A DNA stretch of 64,000 bases. Source: Streptomyces rubradiris (GTDB lineage: Bacteria; Actinomycetota; Actinomycetes; Streptomycetales; Streptomycetaceae). The position numbers and the translations under genes are program-made. The notes beneath the pieces were generated by a model. The model made no database searches, was not told where the DNA came from, and was given only the letters and a program-made list of their open reading frames with translations. Below, in pieces: positions 57,719 to 64,000 of the stretch. The stretch spans positions 1,488,001-1,552,000 of the forward strand of contig NZ_BNEA01000015.1 of the NCBI RefSeq assembly GCF_016860525.1, written 5' to 3'. The number at the start of each line of letters is the position of its first letter. Within the stretch, counting starts at the first letter, position 1.

Positions 57719-59746
57719 ATGACTGAGCGTCAGAAGGACCGGCCGTGGCTGATGCGCACGTACGCAGGCCACTCCACGGCACAGGCGTCCAACGAGCTGT
57801 ACCGGCGCAATCTCGCCAAGGGCCAGACCGGTCTGTCGGTGGCGTTCGACCTGCCCACCCAGACCGGCTACGACCCCGACCACATCCTCGCCCGCGGCGA
57901 GGTCGGCCGGGTGGGAGTGCCCGTCGCGCACCTGGGCGACATGCGCCGGCTGTTCCAGGACATCCCGCTGGAGCAGATGAACACCTCGATGACGATCAAC
58001 GCCACGGCCATGTGGCTGCTGGCGCTCTACCAGGTCGTCGCCGAGGAGCAGGGCGCGGACATCACCCGGCTCCAGGGCACGACCCAGAACGACATCGTCA
58101 AGGAGTACCTGTCCCGGGGCACCCATGTGTTCCCGCCGGGGCCCTCCCTCCGGCTGACGACGGACATGATCGCGTACACGGTCTCCCACATCCCGAAGTG
58201 GAACCCGATCAACATCTGCAGCTACCACCTCCAGGAGGCGGGAGCCACGCCGGTGCAGGAGATCGCGTACGCGATGTCCACCGCGATCGCCGTCCTGGAC
58301 GCCGTGCGCGACTCCGGGCAGGTGCCGCCGGAGCGCATGGGCGACGTGGTCGCGCGGATCTCCTTCTTCGTGAACGCGGGCGTCCGCTTCATCGAGGAGA
58401 TGTGCAAGATGCGGGCGTTCGGCCGCATCTGGGACAAGGTCACCCGCGAGCGGTACGGCATCGAGGACCCGAAACAGCGCCGCTTCCGCTACGGCGTCCA
58501 GGTCAACTCCCTCGGCCTGACCGAGGCGCAGCCGGAGAACAACGTCCAGCGGATCGTGCTGGAGATGCTGGCGGTGACCCTGTCGAAGGACGCCCGCGCG
58601 CGTGCCGTGCAGCTGCCCGCCTGGAACGAGGCCCTGGGCCTGCCCCGCCCCTGGGACCAGCAGTGGAGCCTGCGCATCCAGCAGGTGCTCGCCTACGAGA
58701 GCGACCTGCTGGAGTACGACGACATCTTCGAGGGCTCGAAGGTGATCGAGGCGAAGGTGGACCGGCTGGTCGCGGACGCCCTCGCCGAGATCGACCGTAT
58801 CCAGGAGATGGGCGGCGCGATGGCCGCCGTGGAGTCCGGCTACCTGAAGTCGCAGCTGGTCGCCGCGCACGCCGAGCGCCGGGCCCGGATCGAGTCCGGG
58901 GAGGAGAAGATCGTCGGCGTCAACGTCTTCGAGGGCACCGAGCCGAACCCGCTCACGGCCGACCTGGACACCGCGATCCAGACGGTGGACCCGGCGGTCG
59001 AGGCCCGGGTCGTCGAGGCCCTGCGGAACTGGCGGGACACCCGCTACCAGCCGCCGTTCAACCACCCGCGCCCGTGCAAGGCACTGGAGCGGCTGAAGGA
59101 GGCCGCCAAGGGCACCGAGAACCTGATGGAGGCCACCCTGGAGTGCGCCCGCGCCGGGGTGACGACCGGCGAGTGGGCCGCCGCCCTGCGCGAGGTGTTC
59201 GGCGAGTACCGGGCGCCCACCGGGGTCTCCTCCGCACCGGTGGCCGTCCCCGCCGAGGCCGGTTCGGCGCTCGCCGACGTGCGCGCCCGGGTCGAGGCCA
59301 CCGCCCGCGAGCTGGGCGTGGGCAAGCTGCGGTTCCTGGTCGGCAAGCCCGGCCTGGACGGGCACTCCAACGGCGCCGAGCAGATCGCCGTGCGCGCCCG
59401 GGACGCCGGCTTCGAGGTGGTCTACCAGGGGATCCGGCTCACCCCGGAACAGATCGTGGACGCGGCCCTCGCCGAGGACGTCCACGCGGTCGGCCTGTCG
59501 ATCCTGTCCGGCTCGCACGCCCGGCTGGTCCCGGACGTGCTGGAGCGGCTGCGTGTGGCCGGTGCCACAGATATACCCGTGATCGCTGGTGGCATCATCC
59601 CCAGCGGTGACGCCGAACAGCTCAGGACCGCCGGAGTGGCCGCGGTGTTCACCCCGAAGGACTTCGACATCACCGGGATCATCGGCCGCATCGTGGACGA
59701 GATCCGGAAAGCGAACAAGCTCGACCCCCTGGAGGTCCCCGCATGA
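57719..59746 (+). CDS. ecm: Ethylmalonyl-CoA mutase (MeaA-like, B12-dependent)
   Basis: 675 residues. The N-terminal TIM-barrel reads RTYAGHSTAQASNELYRRNL and ISFFVNAGVRFIEEMCKMRA; the C-terminal B12-binding domain has KPGLDGHSNGAEQIAVRARD (Asp-x-His-x2-Gly), SILSGSHARLV and AGGIIPSGD. It converts (2R)-ethylmalonyl-CoA to methylsuccinyl-CoA and differs from methylmalonyl-CoA mutase by being a single short chain. It starts 17 nt after ccr; its stop overlaps the next ATG by 4 nt. Often annotated as meaA. Confidence 0.95.
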   Translation: MTERQKDRPWLMRTYAGHSTAQASNELYRRNLAKGQTGLSVAFDLPTQTGYDPDHILARGEVGRVGVPVAHLGDMRRLFQDIPLEQMNTSMTINATAMWLLALYQVVAEEQGADITRLQGTTQNDIVKEYLSRGTHVFPPGPSLRLTTDMIAYTVSHIPKWNPINICSYHLQEAGATPVQEIAYAMSTAIAVLDAVRDSGQVPPERMGDVVARISFFVNAGVRFIEEMCKMRAFGRIWDKVTRERYGIEDPKQRRFRYGVQVNSLGLTEAQPENNVQRIVLEMLAVTLSKDARARAVQLPAWNEALGLPRPWDQQWSLRIQQVLAYESDLLEYDDIFEGSKVIEAKVDRLVADALAEIDRIQEMGGAMAAVESGYLKSQLVAAHAERRARIESGEEKIVGVNVFEGTEPNPLTADLDTAIQTVDPAVEARVVEALRNWRDTRYQPPFNHPRPCKALERLKEAAKGTENLMEATLECARAGVTTGEWAAALREVFGEYRAPTGVSSAPVAVPAEAGSALADVRARVEATARELGVGKLRFLVGKPGLDGHSNGAEQIAVRARDAGFEVVYQGIRLTPEQIVDAALAEDVHAVGLSILSGSHARLVPDVLERLRVAGATDIPVIAGGIIPSGDAEQLRTAGVAAVFTPKDFDITGIIGRIVDEIRKANKLDPLEVPA

Positions 59747-60705
59747 CAACGGTCAACCGCCTTCGCCCCCGGCGCTCCTGCCTGGCCGTACCGGGCAGCA
59801 ACCCGCGCTTCCTGGAGAAGGCGCAGGGCCTCCCCGCGGACCAGGTCTTCCTGGACCTGGAGGACGCGTGCGCGCCGCTCGCCAAGCCCGAGGCGCGGCA
59901 CACCATCGTCAAGTTCCTCAACGAGGGCGACTGGACGGGCAAGACCCGGGTGGTCCGGGTCAACGACTGGACGACCGAGTGGACCTACCGGGACGTCGTC
60001 ACGGTGGTCGAGGGCGCCGGCCCCAACCTCGACTGCATCATGCTGCCCAAGGTGCAGAACGCCCAGCAGGTGGTGGCGCTGGACCTGCTGCTGACCCAGA
60101 TCGAGAAGACGATGGGCTTCGAGGTCGGCCGGATCGGCATCGAGGCGCAGATCGAGAACGCGGCCGGCCTGAACAACGTCAACGAGATCGCCGAGGCCAG
60201 TGACCGGCTGGAGACGATCATCTTCGGACCCGCCGACTTCATGGCGTCGATCAACATGAAGTCGCTGGTGGTGGGCGAGCAGCCGCCCGGCTACCCGGCG
60301 GACGCCTACCACTACATCCTGATGAAGATCCTGATGGCCGCCCGCGCCAACGACCTCCAGGCGATCGACGGCCCCTACCTCCAGATCCGCAACGTCGACG
60401 GCTTCCGTGAGGTGGCCGGCCGGGCCGCCGCGCTCGGCTTCGACGGCAAGTGGGTGCTGCACCCGGGCCAGGTCGACGCCGCCAACGAGGTCTTCTCGCC
60501 CTCCCAGGAGGACTACGACCACGCCGAGCTGATCCTGGACGCGTACGAGTACTACACCTCCGAGGCGGGCGGCAAGAAGGGCTCCGCGATGCTCGGGGAC
60601 GAGATGATCGACGAGGCCAGCCGCAAGATGGCCCTGGTCATCGCGGGCAAGGGACGCGCGGCGGGGATGCGGCGCACCAGCACGTTCGAGATCCCGGAGG
60701 CGTGA
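59743..60705 (+). CDS. Beta-methylmalyl-CoA/malyl-CoA lyase (CitE-like, Mcl1)
   Basis: 320 residues. RRSCLAVPGSNPRFLEKAQG and LDLEDACAPLAKPEARH carry the Mg-binding Glu/Asp of the HpcH/HpaI/CitE family; EVGRIGIEAQIENAAGLNNV has the second acidic ligand. In the ethylmalonyl-CoA pathway this enzyme splits beta-methylmalyl-CoA to glyoxylate and propionyl-CoA. ATG overlaps the mutase stop (ATGA). The next start lies 5 nt beyond its stop. Confidence 0.93.
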   Translation: MTTVNRLRPRRSCLAVPGSNPRFLEKAQGLPADQVFLDLEDACAPLAKPEARHTIVKFLNEGDWTGKTRVVRVNDWTTEWTYRDVVTVVEGAGPNLDCIMLPKVQNAQQVVALDLLLTQIEKTMGFEVGRIGIEAQIENAAGLNNVNEIAEASDRLETIIFGPADFMASINMKSLVVGEQPPGYPADAYHYILMKILMAARANDLQAIDGPYLQIRNVDGFREVAGRAAALGFDGKWVLHPGQVDAANEVFSPSQEDYDHAELILDAYEYYTSEAGGKKGSAMLGDEMIDEASRKMALVIAGKGRAAGMRRTSTFEIPEA

Positions 60706-60710
60706 GCGCG

Positions 60711-61223
60711 ATGCGGTTCGGACGCACCTACGAGGAGTTCGAGGTCGGCGCGGTGTACAAGCACTGGCCGGGCAAGACCGTCACGGAGTACGACGACCAC
60801 CTGTTCTGTCTGCTCACCATGAACCACCACCCGCTCCACATGGACGCCAACTACGCCGAGAAGACGACCGACTTCGGCAGGAACGTGGTGGTCGGGAACT
60901 ACGTGTACTCCCTGCTGCTCGGCATGTCCGTCCCGGACGTCTCCGGCAAGGCCATCGCCAACCTGGAGATCGAGTCGCTCCGGCACGTGGCGCCGACCTT
61001 CCACGGCGACACGATCTACGGCGAGACGACCGTGCTGGACAAGTGGCCCTCGAAGTCGAAGGACGACCGCGGGATCGTGCACGTCGAGACCAAGGGCTAC
61101 AAGCAGGACGGCACCCTGGTGTGCGTCTTCCGCCGCAAGGTGATGGTGCCCACCGAGACGTACGTCAAGGAGCGCGGCGGCGAGCAGCCGGGCCGCCCCG
61201 AGCCGAGGGAACAGGGGAAGTAA
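60711..61223 (+). CDS. mch: Mesaconyl-CoA hydratase (single-hotdog MaoC-type)
   Basis: 170 residues with one MaoC-like hotdog: FGRTYEEFEVGAVYKHWPGK, FCLLTMNHHPLHMDANYAEK (with the hydratase His and neighbouring Asp) and RNVVVGNYVYSLLLGMSV. It hydrates mesaconyl-CoA to beta-methylmalyl-CoA by context. The Rhodobacter enzyme is about twice as long, with two hotdog parts, so a homodimer would be needed here. ATG at 60711 is preferred over GTG 60702 because GGAGG lies 10 nt upstream. Confidence 0.9.
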   Translation: MRFGRTYEEFEVGAVYKHWPGKTVTEYDDHLFCLLTMNHHPLHMDANYAEKTTDFGRNVVVGNYVYSLLLGMSVPDVSGKAIANLEIESLRHVAPTFHGDTIYGETTVLDKWPSKSKDDRGIVHVETKGYKQDGTLVCVFRRKVMVPTETYVKERGGEQPGRPEPREQGK

Positions 61224-61226
61224 GCG

Positions 61227-62432
61227 ATGGCCCGTCTCGCCCAGACCGCCGGTCTGACCGACGTCCAGCAGGAGATCCTCTCCACCGTCCGGGACTTTGT
61301 CGACAAGGAGATCATTCCGGTCGCGACCGAGCTGGAGCACCGCGACGAGTATCCGCAGGCGATCGTGGACGGCCTGAGGGAACTCGGCCTGTTCGGCCTG
61401 ATGATCCCGGAGGAGTACGGAGGCCTGGGCGAGTCGCTGCTCACCTACGCGCTGTGCGTGGAGGAGATCGCCCGCGGCTGGATGTCGGTGTCCGGCATCA
61501 TCAACACCCACTTCATCGTCGCGTACATGCTCAAGCAGCACGGGACGCGGGAGCAGAAGGAGCACTTCCTGCCGAGGATGGCGGCCGGCGAGATCCGGGG
61601 CGCCTTCTCGATGTCGGAGCCGGGCCTCGGCTCGGATGTGTCGGCGATCACGTCCAAGGCGGTCCGGGACGGCGACGAGTACGTCCTGAACGGCCAGAAG
61701 ATGTGGCTGACGAACGGCGGCACCTCCTCGCTCGTGGCCGTGCTGGTCCGCAGTGACGAAGGACACCCCGAGGGCACCGCCCCGCACAAGTCGATGACCA
61801 CCTTCCTGGTCGAGAAGGAGCCGGGCTTCGGCGAGGTCCGCCCGGGCCTGACCATCCCCGGCAAGATCGAGAAGATGGGCTACAAGGGTGTCGACACCAC
61901 CGAGCTGATCATGGACGGCCTGCGCGTTCCGGCCGACCGGGTGCTCGGCGGGGTCACCGGCCGGGGTTTTTACCAAATGATGGACGGCGTGGAGGTCGGC
62001 CGGGTCAACGTGGCGGCGCGCGGCTGCGGCGTCGCCCAGCGCGCCTTCGAACTGGGCGTCCGGTACGCCCAGCAGCGTCACACTTTCGGCAAGCCGATCG
62101 CCCGGCACCAGGCCATCCAGTTCAAGCTGGCGGAGATGGCCACCAAGGTCGAGGCGGCGCATGCGATGATGGTCAACGCGGCCCGCAAAAAGGACTCCGG
62201 GGAGCGAAACGACCTGGAGGCCGGCATGGCGAAGTACCTGGCCTCCGAGTACTGCAAGGAGGTCGTGGAGGACGCCTTCCGGATCCACGGCGGCTACGGC
62301 TTCTCCAAGGAGTACGAGATCGAGCGCCTGTACCGGGAGGCCCCGATGCTGCTCATCGGTGAAGGTACCGCCGAGATCCAGAAAATGATCATCGGCCGCA
62401 GACTGCTCGAAGAGTATCGGTTCCAGGGCTGA
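61227..62432 (+). CDS. mcd: Acyl-CoA dehydrogenase, methylsuccinyl-CoA dehydrogenase (Mcd) by context
   Basis: 401 residues, the standard acyl-CoA dehydrogenase size. FSMSEPGLGSDVSAITSKAV and FRIHGGYGFSKEYEIERLYR mark the FAD-binding and C-terminal regions; the catalytic base region lies near the usual place before RDAPMLLIGEG-like (here REAPMLLIGEGTAEIQ). Rhodobacter Mcd is longer by an N-terminal extension that is absent here. Oxidation of (2S)-methylsuccinyl-CoA to mesaconyl-CoA is inferred from the cluster. It starts 3 nt after mch. Confidence 0.88.
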   Translation: MARLAQTAGLTDVQQEILSTVRDFVDKEIIPVATELEHRDEYPQAIVDGLRELGLFGLMIPEEYGGLGESLLTYALCVEEIARGWMSVSGIINTHFIVAYMLKQHGTREQKEHFLPRMAAGEIRGAFSMSEPGLGSDVSAITSKAVRDGDEYVLNGQKMWLTNGGTSSLVAVLVRSDEGHPEGTAPHKSMTTFLVEKEPGFGEVRPGLTIPGKIEKMGYKGVDTTELIMDGLRVPADRVLGGVTGRGFYQMMDGVEVGRVNVAARGCGVAQRAFELGVRYAQQRHTFGKPIARHQAIQFKLAEMATKVEAAHAMMVNAARKKDSGERNDLEAGMAKYLASEYCKEVVEDAFRIHGGYGFSKEYEIERLYREAPMLLIGEGTAEIQKMIIGRRLLEEYRFQG

Positions 62433-62441
62433 TTGTCCGGT

Positions 62442-62480
62442 TACGGGGTGTTTTCTTCGAGAAGAAGATCACACCCCGTA
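62442..62480 (+). terminator. Terminator-like hairpin after mcd
   Basis: TACGGGGTGT...ACACCCCGTA (62442-62451 and 62471-62480) encloses an inner TTCTTC-GA-GAAGAA stem. It lies 10 nt after the mcd stop and separates the ethylmalonyl-CoA genes from psd. Confidence 0.85.
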
Positions 62481-62602
62481 GACGTTCTTCGGCCGCCGAC
62501 TCGGCTTCCTGGCTTGCCCAGTTGTGGGCCGCGCCCGGTACGATCCCGGGAAAGCCGCCGTCCCCCGTCAGAGCGCGGCATCATCCGCTACGAAGGTCAT
62601 CC

Positions 62603-63253
62603 ATGCCCCACTCCTCTGCACACCGCGACAGCCTGGTAGGCGCACGCCTCGCGCGCGGAGCATCGCCGTGGCTCCTCCCGACCGTCGCCACCGCAGCCGT
62701 CAGCCTGGTCCGGGCCCGCCGTTCCGGCGCGGCCAGGGCCGTCGCCGTGCCCGCCACCGCGCTCGCGGCGGGCATGCTGTGGTTCTTCCGCGACCCCGAG
62801 CGCGAGATCGCCGAGGGCCGGGTGATCTCGCCCGCCGACGGCGTGGTGCAGAGCATCATGCCGTGGAAGGACGGCCGGACCCGCGTCGCGATCTTCATGA
62901 GCCCGCTCAACGTCCACGTCAACCGCGCGCCCCTCGCGGGCACGGTGACGTCCGTCGAGCACATCCCCGGCGGCTTTGTTCCTGCTTTCAACAAGGAGAG
63001 CGAGAACAACGAGCGCGTAGTCTGGCATTTCGACACCGAACTCGGCGACATCGAGATGATCCAGATCGCCGGCGCGGTGGCCCGTCGCATCGTGCCCTAC
63101 GTCCCCGAGGGCACGAAGGTCGAGCAGGGCGACCGTATCGGTCTGATCCGCTTCGGCTCGCGTGTCGACCTCTACCTGCCCGAGGGCGTGGAGGTCGCGG
63201 TCGAGGTCGGACAGAAGACCGTGGCTGGGGTGACTCGCATTGACCGTGATTGA
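62603..63253 (+). CDS. psd: Phosphatidylserine decarboxylase
   Basis: 216 residues, small bacterial form. LWFFRDPEREIAEGRVISPA, IFMSPLNVHVNRAPLAGTV and the C-terminal IRFGSRVDLYLP are conserved; the Gly-Ser of FGSR is where the proenzyme cuts itself to make the pyruvoyl group. It makes phosphatidylethanolamine from phosphatidylserine in the membrane. GAAGGTCATCC precedes the ATG. The 3' end overlaps the pssA start. Confidence 0.94.
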   Translation: MPHSSAHRDSLVGARLARGASPWLLPTVATAAVSLVRARRSGAARAVAVPATALAAGMLWFFRDPEREIAEGRVISPADGVVQSIMPWKDGRTRVAIFMSPLNVHVNRAPLAGTVTSVEHIPGGFVPAFNKESENNERVVWHFDTELGDIEMIQIAGAVARRIVPYVPEGTKVEQGDRIGLIRFGSRVDLYLPEGVEVAVEVGQKTVAGVTRIDRD

Positions 63254-64000
63254 TCCGGAGACCCAGGCGGGCTGGGTGCCCGAGGCCGACGAGGTGGACG
63301 AAGAGGAGGAGATGCCCCTCTCTCTGCGGCTGTCGATAGCGGACACGCTCACGCTGGGCAACGCCACGTGCGGCTTCATGGCGGTGTACTTCACCACCAC
63401 CGGCATCCTGATCCCGCACCTCACCGGCAGCCAGGAGTCCGGCATGGCCCGCCACAGCGCGGCCACGGCGGTCATCCTGATGCTCTGCGCGGCGGTCTTC
63501 GACCTGTTCGACGGCCTCGTGGCGCGCAAGCTGCGCTCGTCGCCGATGGGCGCGGAGCTGGACAACCTGTCGGACCTGATCAGCTTCGGCCTCGCGCCCG
63601 CGTACTTCGTGCTCGTCTACGGCATGGTCGCCGACGACGCGCACCAGCGGGTGGCGGCGGTGGGCGCGATCGTGGTGCTGCTGGCCGTGGTGCTCAGACT
63701 GGCCCGGTTCAGCTGCGTGACGCTGAAGGACGGCATGTTCCAGGGCATGCCGTCGCCGTTCGGCGCGCTGACCGTCGTGTCGATCGTGCTGCTGGAGCTG
63801 CCGTTCGTGGCCACGCTGCTGGCGATCCTGGGGACGGCGTGGCTGATGGTGAGCCGGGTGGAGTACCCGAAGCCGCGGGGCCGGCTGGCCGGGGCGATGC
63901 TCAGCTGGATCGTGCTGTCGATGGGGCTGCTGGCCGCGTGGGCCTTCGACGCGCCGAGCGGTCAGCTGCTGCTGCAGACGGGCTGCGCGCTGCAGCTGGT
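63240..64000 (+). CDS. pssA: CDP-diacylglycerol--serine O-phosphatidyltransferase PssA (3' end beyond window)
   Basis: The visible 253 codons read MTVIDPETQAGWVPEADEVD, then an acidic run and several hydrophobic segments. The CDP-alcohol motif lies in FDLFDGLVARKLRSSPMGAELDNLSD (D-G-x2-A-R ... G-x3-D-x3-D). It makes phosphatidylserine, the substrate of Psd. The best start is TTG at 63240, overlapping psd by 14 nt, with GGGGTGA upstream; GTG at 63246 is an alternative. No upstream ATG fits. The gene continues past 64000. Confidence 0.92.
   Translation, partial: MTVIDPETQAGWVPEADEVDEEEEMPLSLRLSIADTLTLGNATCGFMAVYFTTTGILIPHLTGSQESGMARHSAATAVILMLCAAVFDLFDGLVARKLRSSPMGAELDNLSDLISFGLAPAYFVLVYGMVADDAHQRVAAVGAIVVLLAVVLRLARFSCVTLKDGMFQGMPSPFGALTVVSIVLLELPFVATLLAILGTAWLMVSRVEYPKPRGRLAGAMLSWIVLSMGLLAAWAFDAPSGQLLLQTGCALQL

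Noticed and set aside
1..64000. CRISPR array, tRNA, rRNA or insertion sequence
   Set aside because: The repeats seen are directly tandem or few in number, without CRISPR-type unique spacers; no tRNA cloverleaf, rRNA segment, transposase or terminal inverted repeats were recognised by eye. A tRNAscan or ISfinder search would be decisive.

Overview
The window is from a high-GC actinomycete, almost certainly a Streptomyces chromosome. Third codon positions are strongly GC-rich, GTG/TTG starts and 4-nt ATGA/GTGA gene overlaps are frequent, and the gene sets are typical of the genus: a ten-gene gas-vesicle cluster in the order gvpO-A-F-G-Y-Z-J-L-S-K, a narGHJI operon, an ethylmalonyl-CoA cluster, an XRE/DUF5753 regulator, SpoIIE-type phosphatases and a Holin-X protein. 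From memory, gene order parallels the S. coelicolor segment running from pssA/psd (about SCO6467) through ccr (about SCO6473), gvp (about SCO6499-6508) to nar2 (about SCO6532-6535). No rRNA, tRNA, CRISPR array, prophage or insertion sequence was seen.

Layout. 1-6324 (minus): respiratory nitrate reductase narGHJI, narI cut by the window edge, followed upstream by an XRE regulator. 7297-7975: a gene-free block with a 97-bp tandem repeat ending at the stop codon of a membrane phosphodiesterase (to 10351). 10471-16389: a resolvase-like small protein, an MBL hydrolase/DedA pair, an MBL hydrolase coupled to a PLP aminotransferase with a duplicated 73-residue N-terminal unit, and a Gly-rich repeat surface protein. 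16845-20386 (plus): pyruvate-oxidase-like enzyme, DUF2795 protein, His-rich membrane protein, DJ-1/PfpI protein. 20534-26215: DUF6158-like protein, baeRF2 protein, ABC-F ATPase, histidine phosphatase, PAP2/diacylglycerol-kinase fusion, small hydrophobic protein. 26237-34420 (minus): transketolase, LigD-type polymerase/primase and the gas-vesicle genes, closely spaced enough to be one transcription unit. 34709-36562: F420-dependent LLM oxidoreductase, Holin-X, VOC protein. 36569-42153 (minus): M55, M20, S9 and S66 peptidases and a RimJ/RimL-like acetyltransferase in a tightly packed operon. 42225-48668 (minus): methyltransferase, PAS/GAF/PP2C/ATPase regulator, MFS exporter with three carboxypeptidase-regulatory-like domains, SRPBCC protein. 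48801-52722: radical SAM protein with a LexA-type SOS box, secreted tripeptidyl-peptidase-like hydrolase, GNAT, HEAT-repeat protein. 53158-62432 (plus): double-domain 3-hydroxyacyl-CoA dehydrogenase, TetR regulator and ccr-ecm-mcl-mch-mcd. 62603-64000: psd and pssA (cut by the edge).

How it works together. The right end is a C2/C4 assimilation module: acetoacetyl/3-hydroxybutyryl-CoA metabolism, then crotonyl-CoA reduction/carboxylation, ethylmalonyl-CoA mutation, methylsuccinyl-CoA oxidation, mesaconyl-CoA hydration and beta-methylmalyl-CoA cleavage. A TetR regulator probably acts through two identical 13-bp palindromes flanking the tetR-ccr intergenic region. The left end supports nitrate respiration under low oxygen. 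The most unusual items are the gas-vesicle cluster placed downstream of tkt-ligD, the five-gene peptidase/acetyltransferase operon, the MFS fusion with a leader palindrome, and repeated small tandem duplications that abut or include stop codons.
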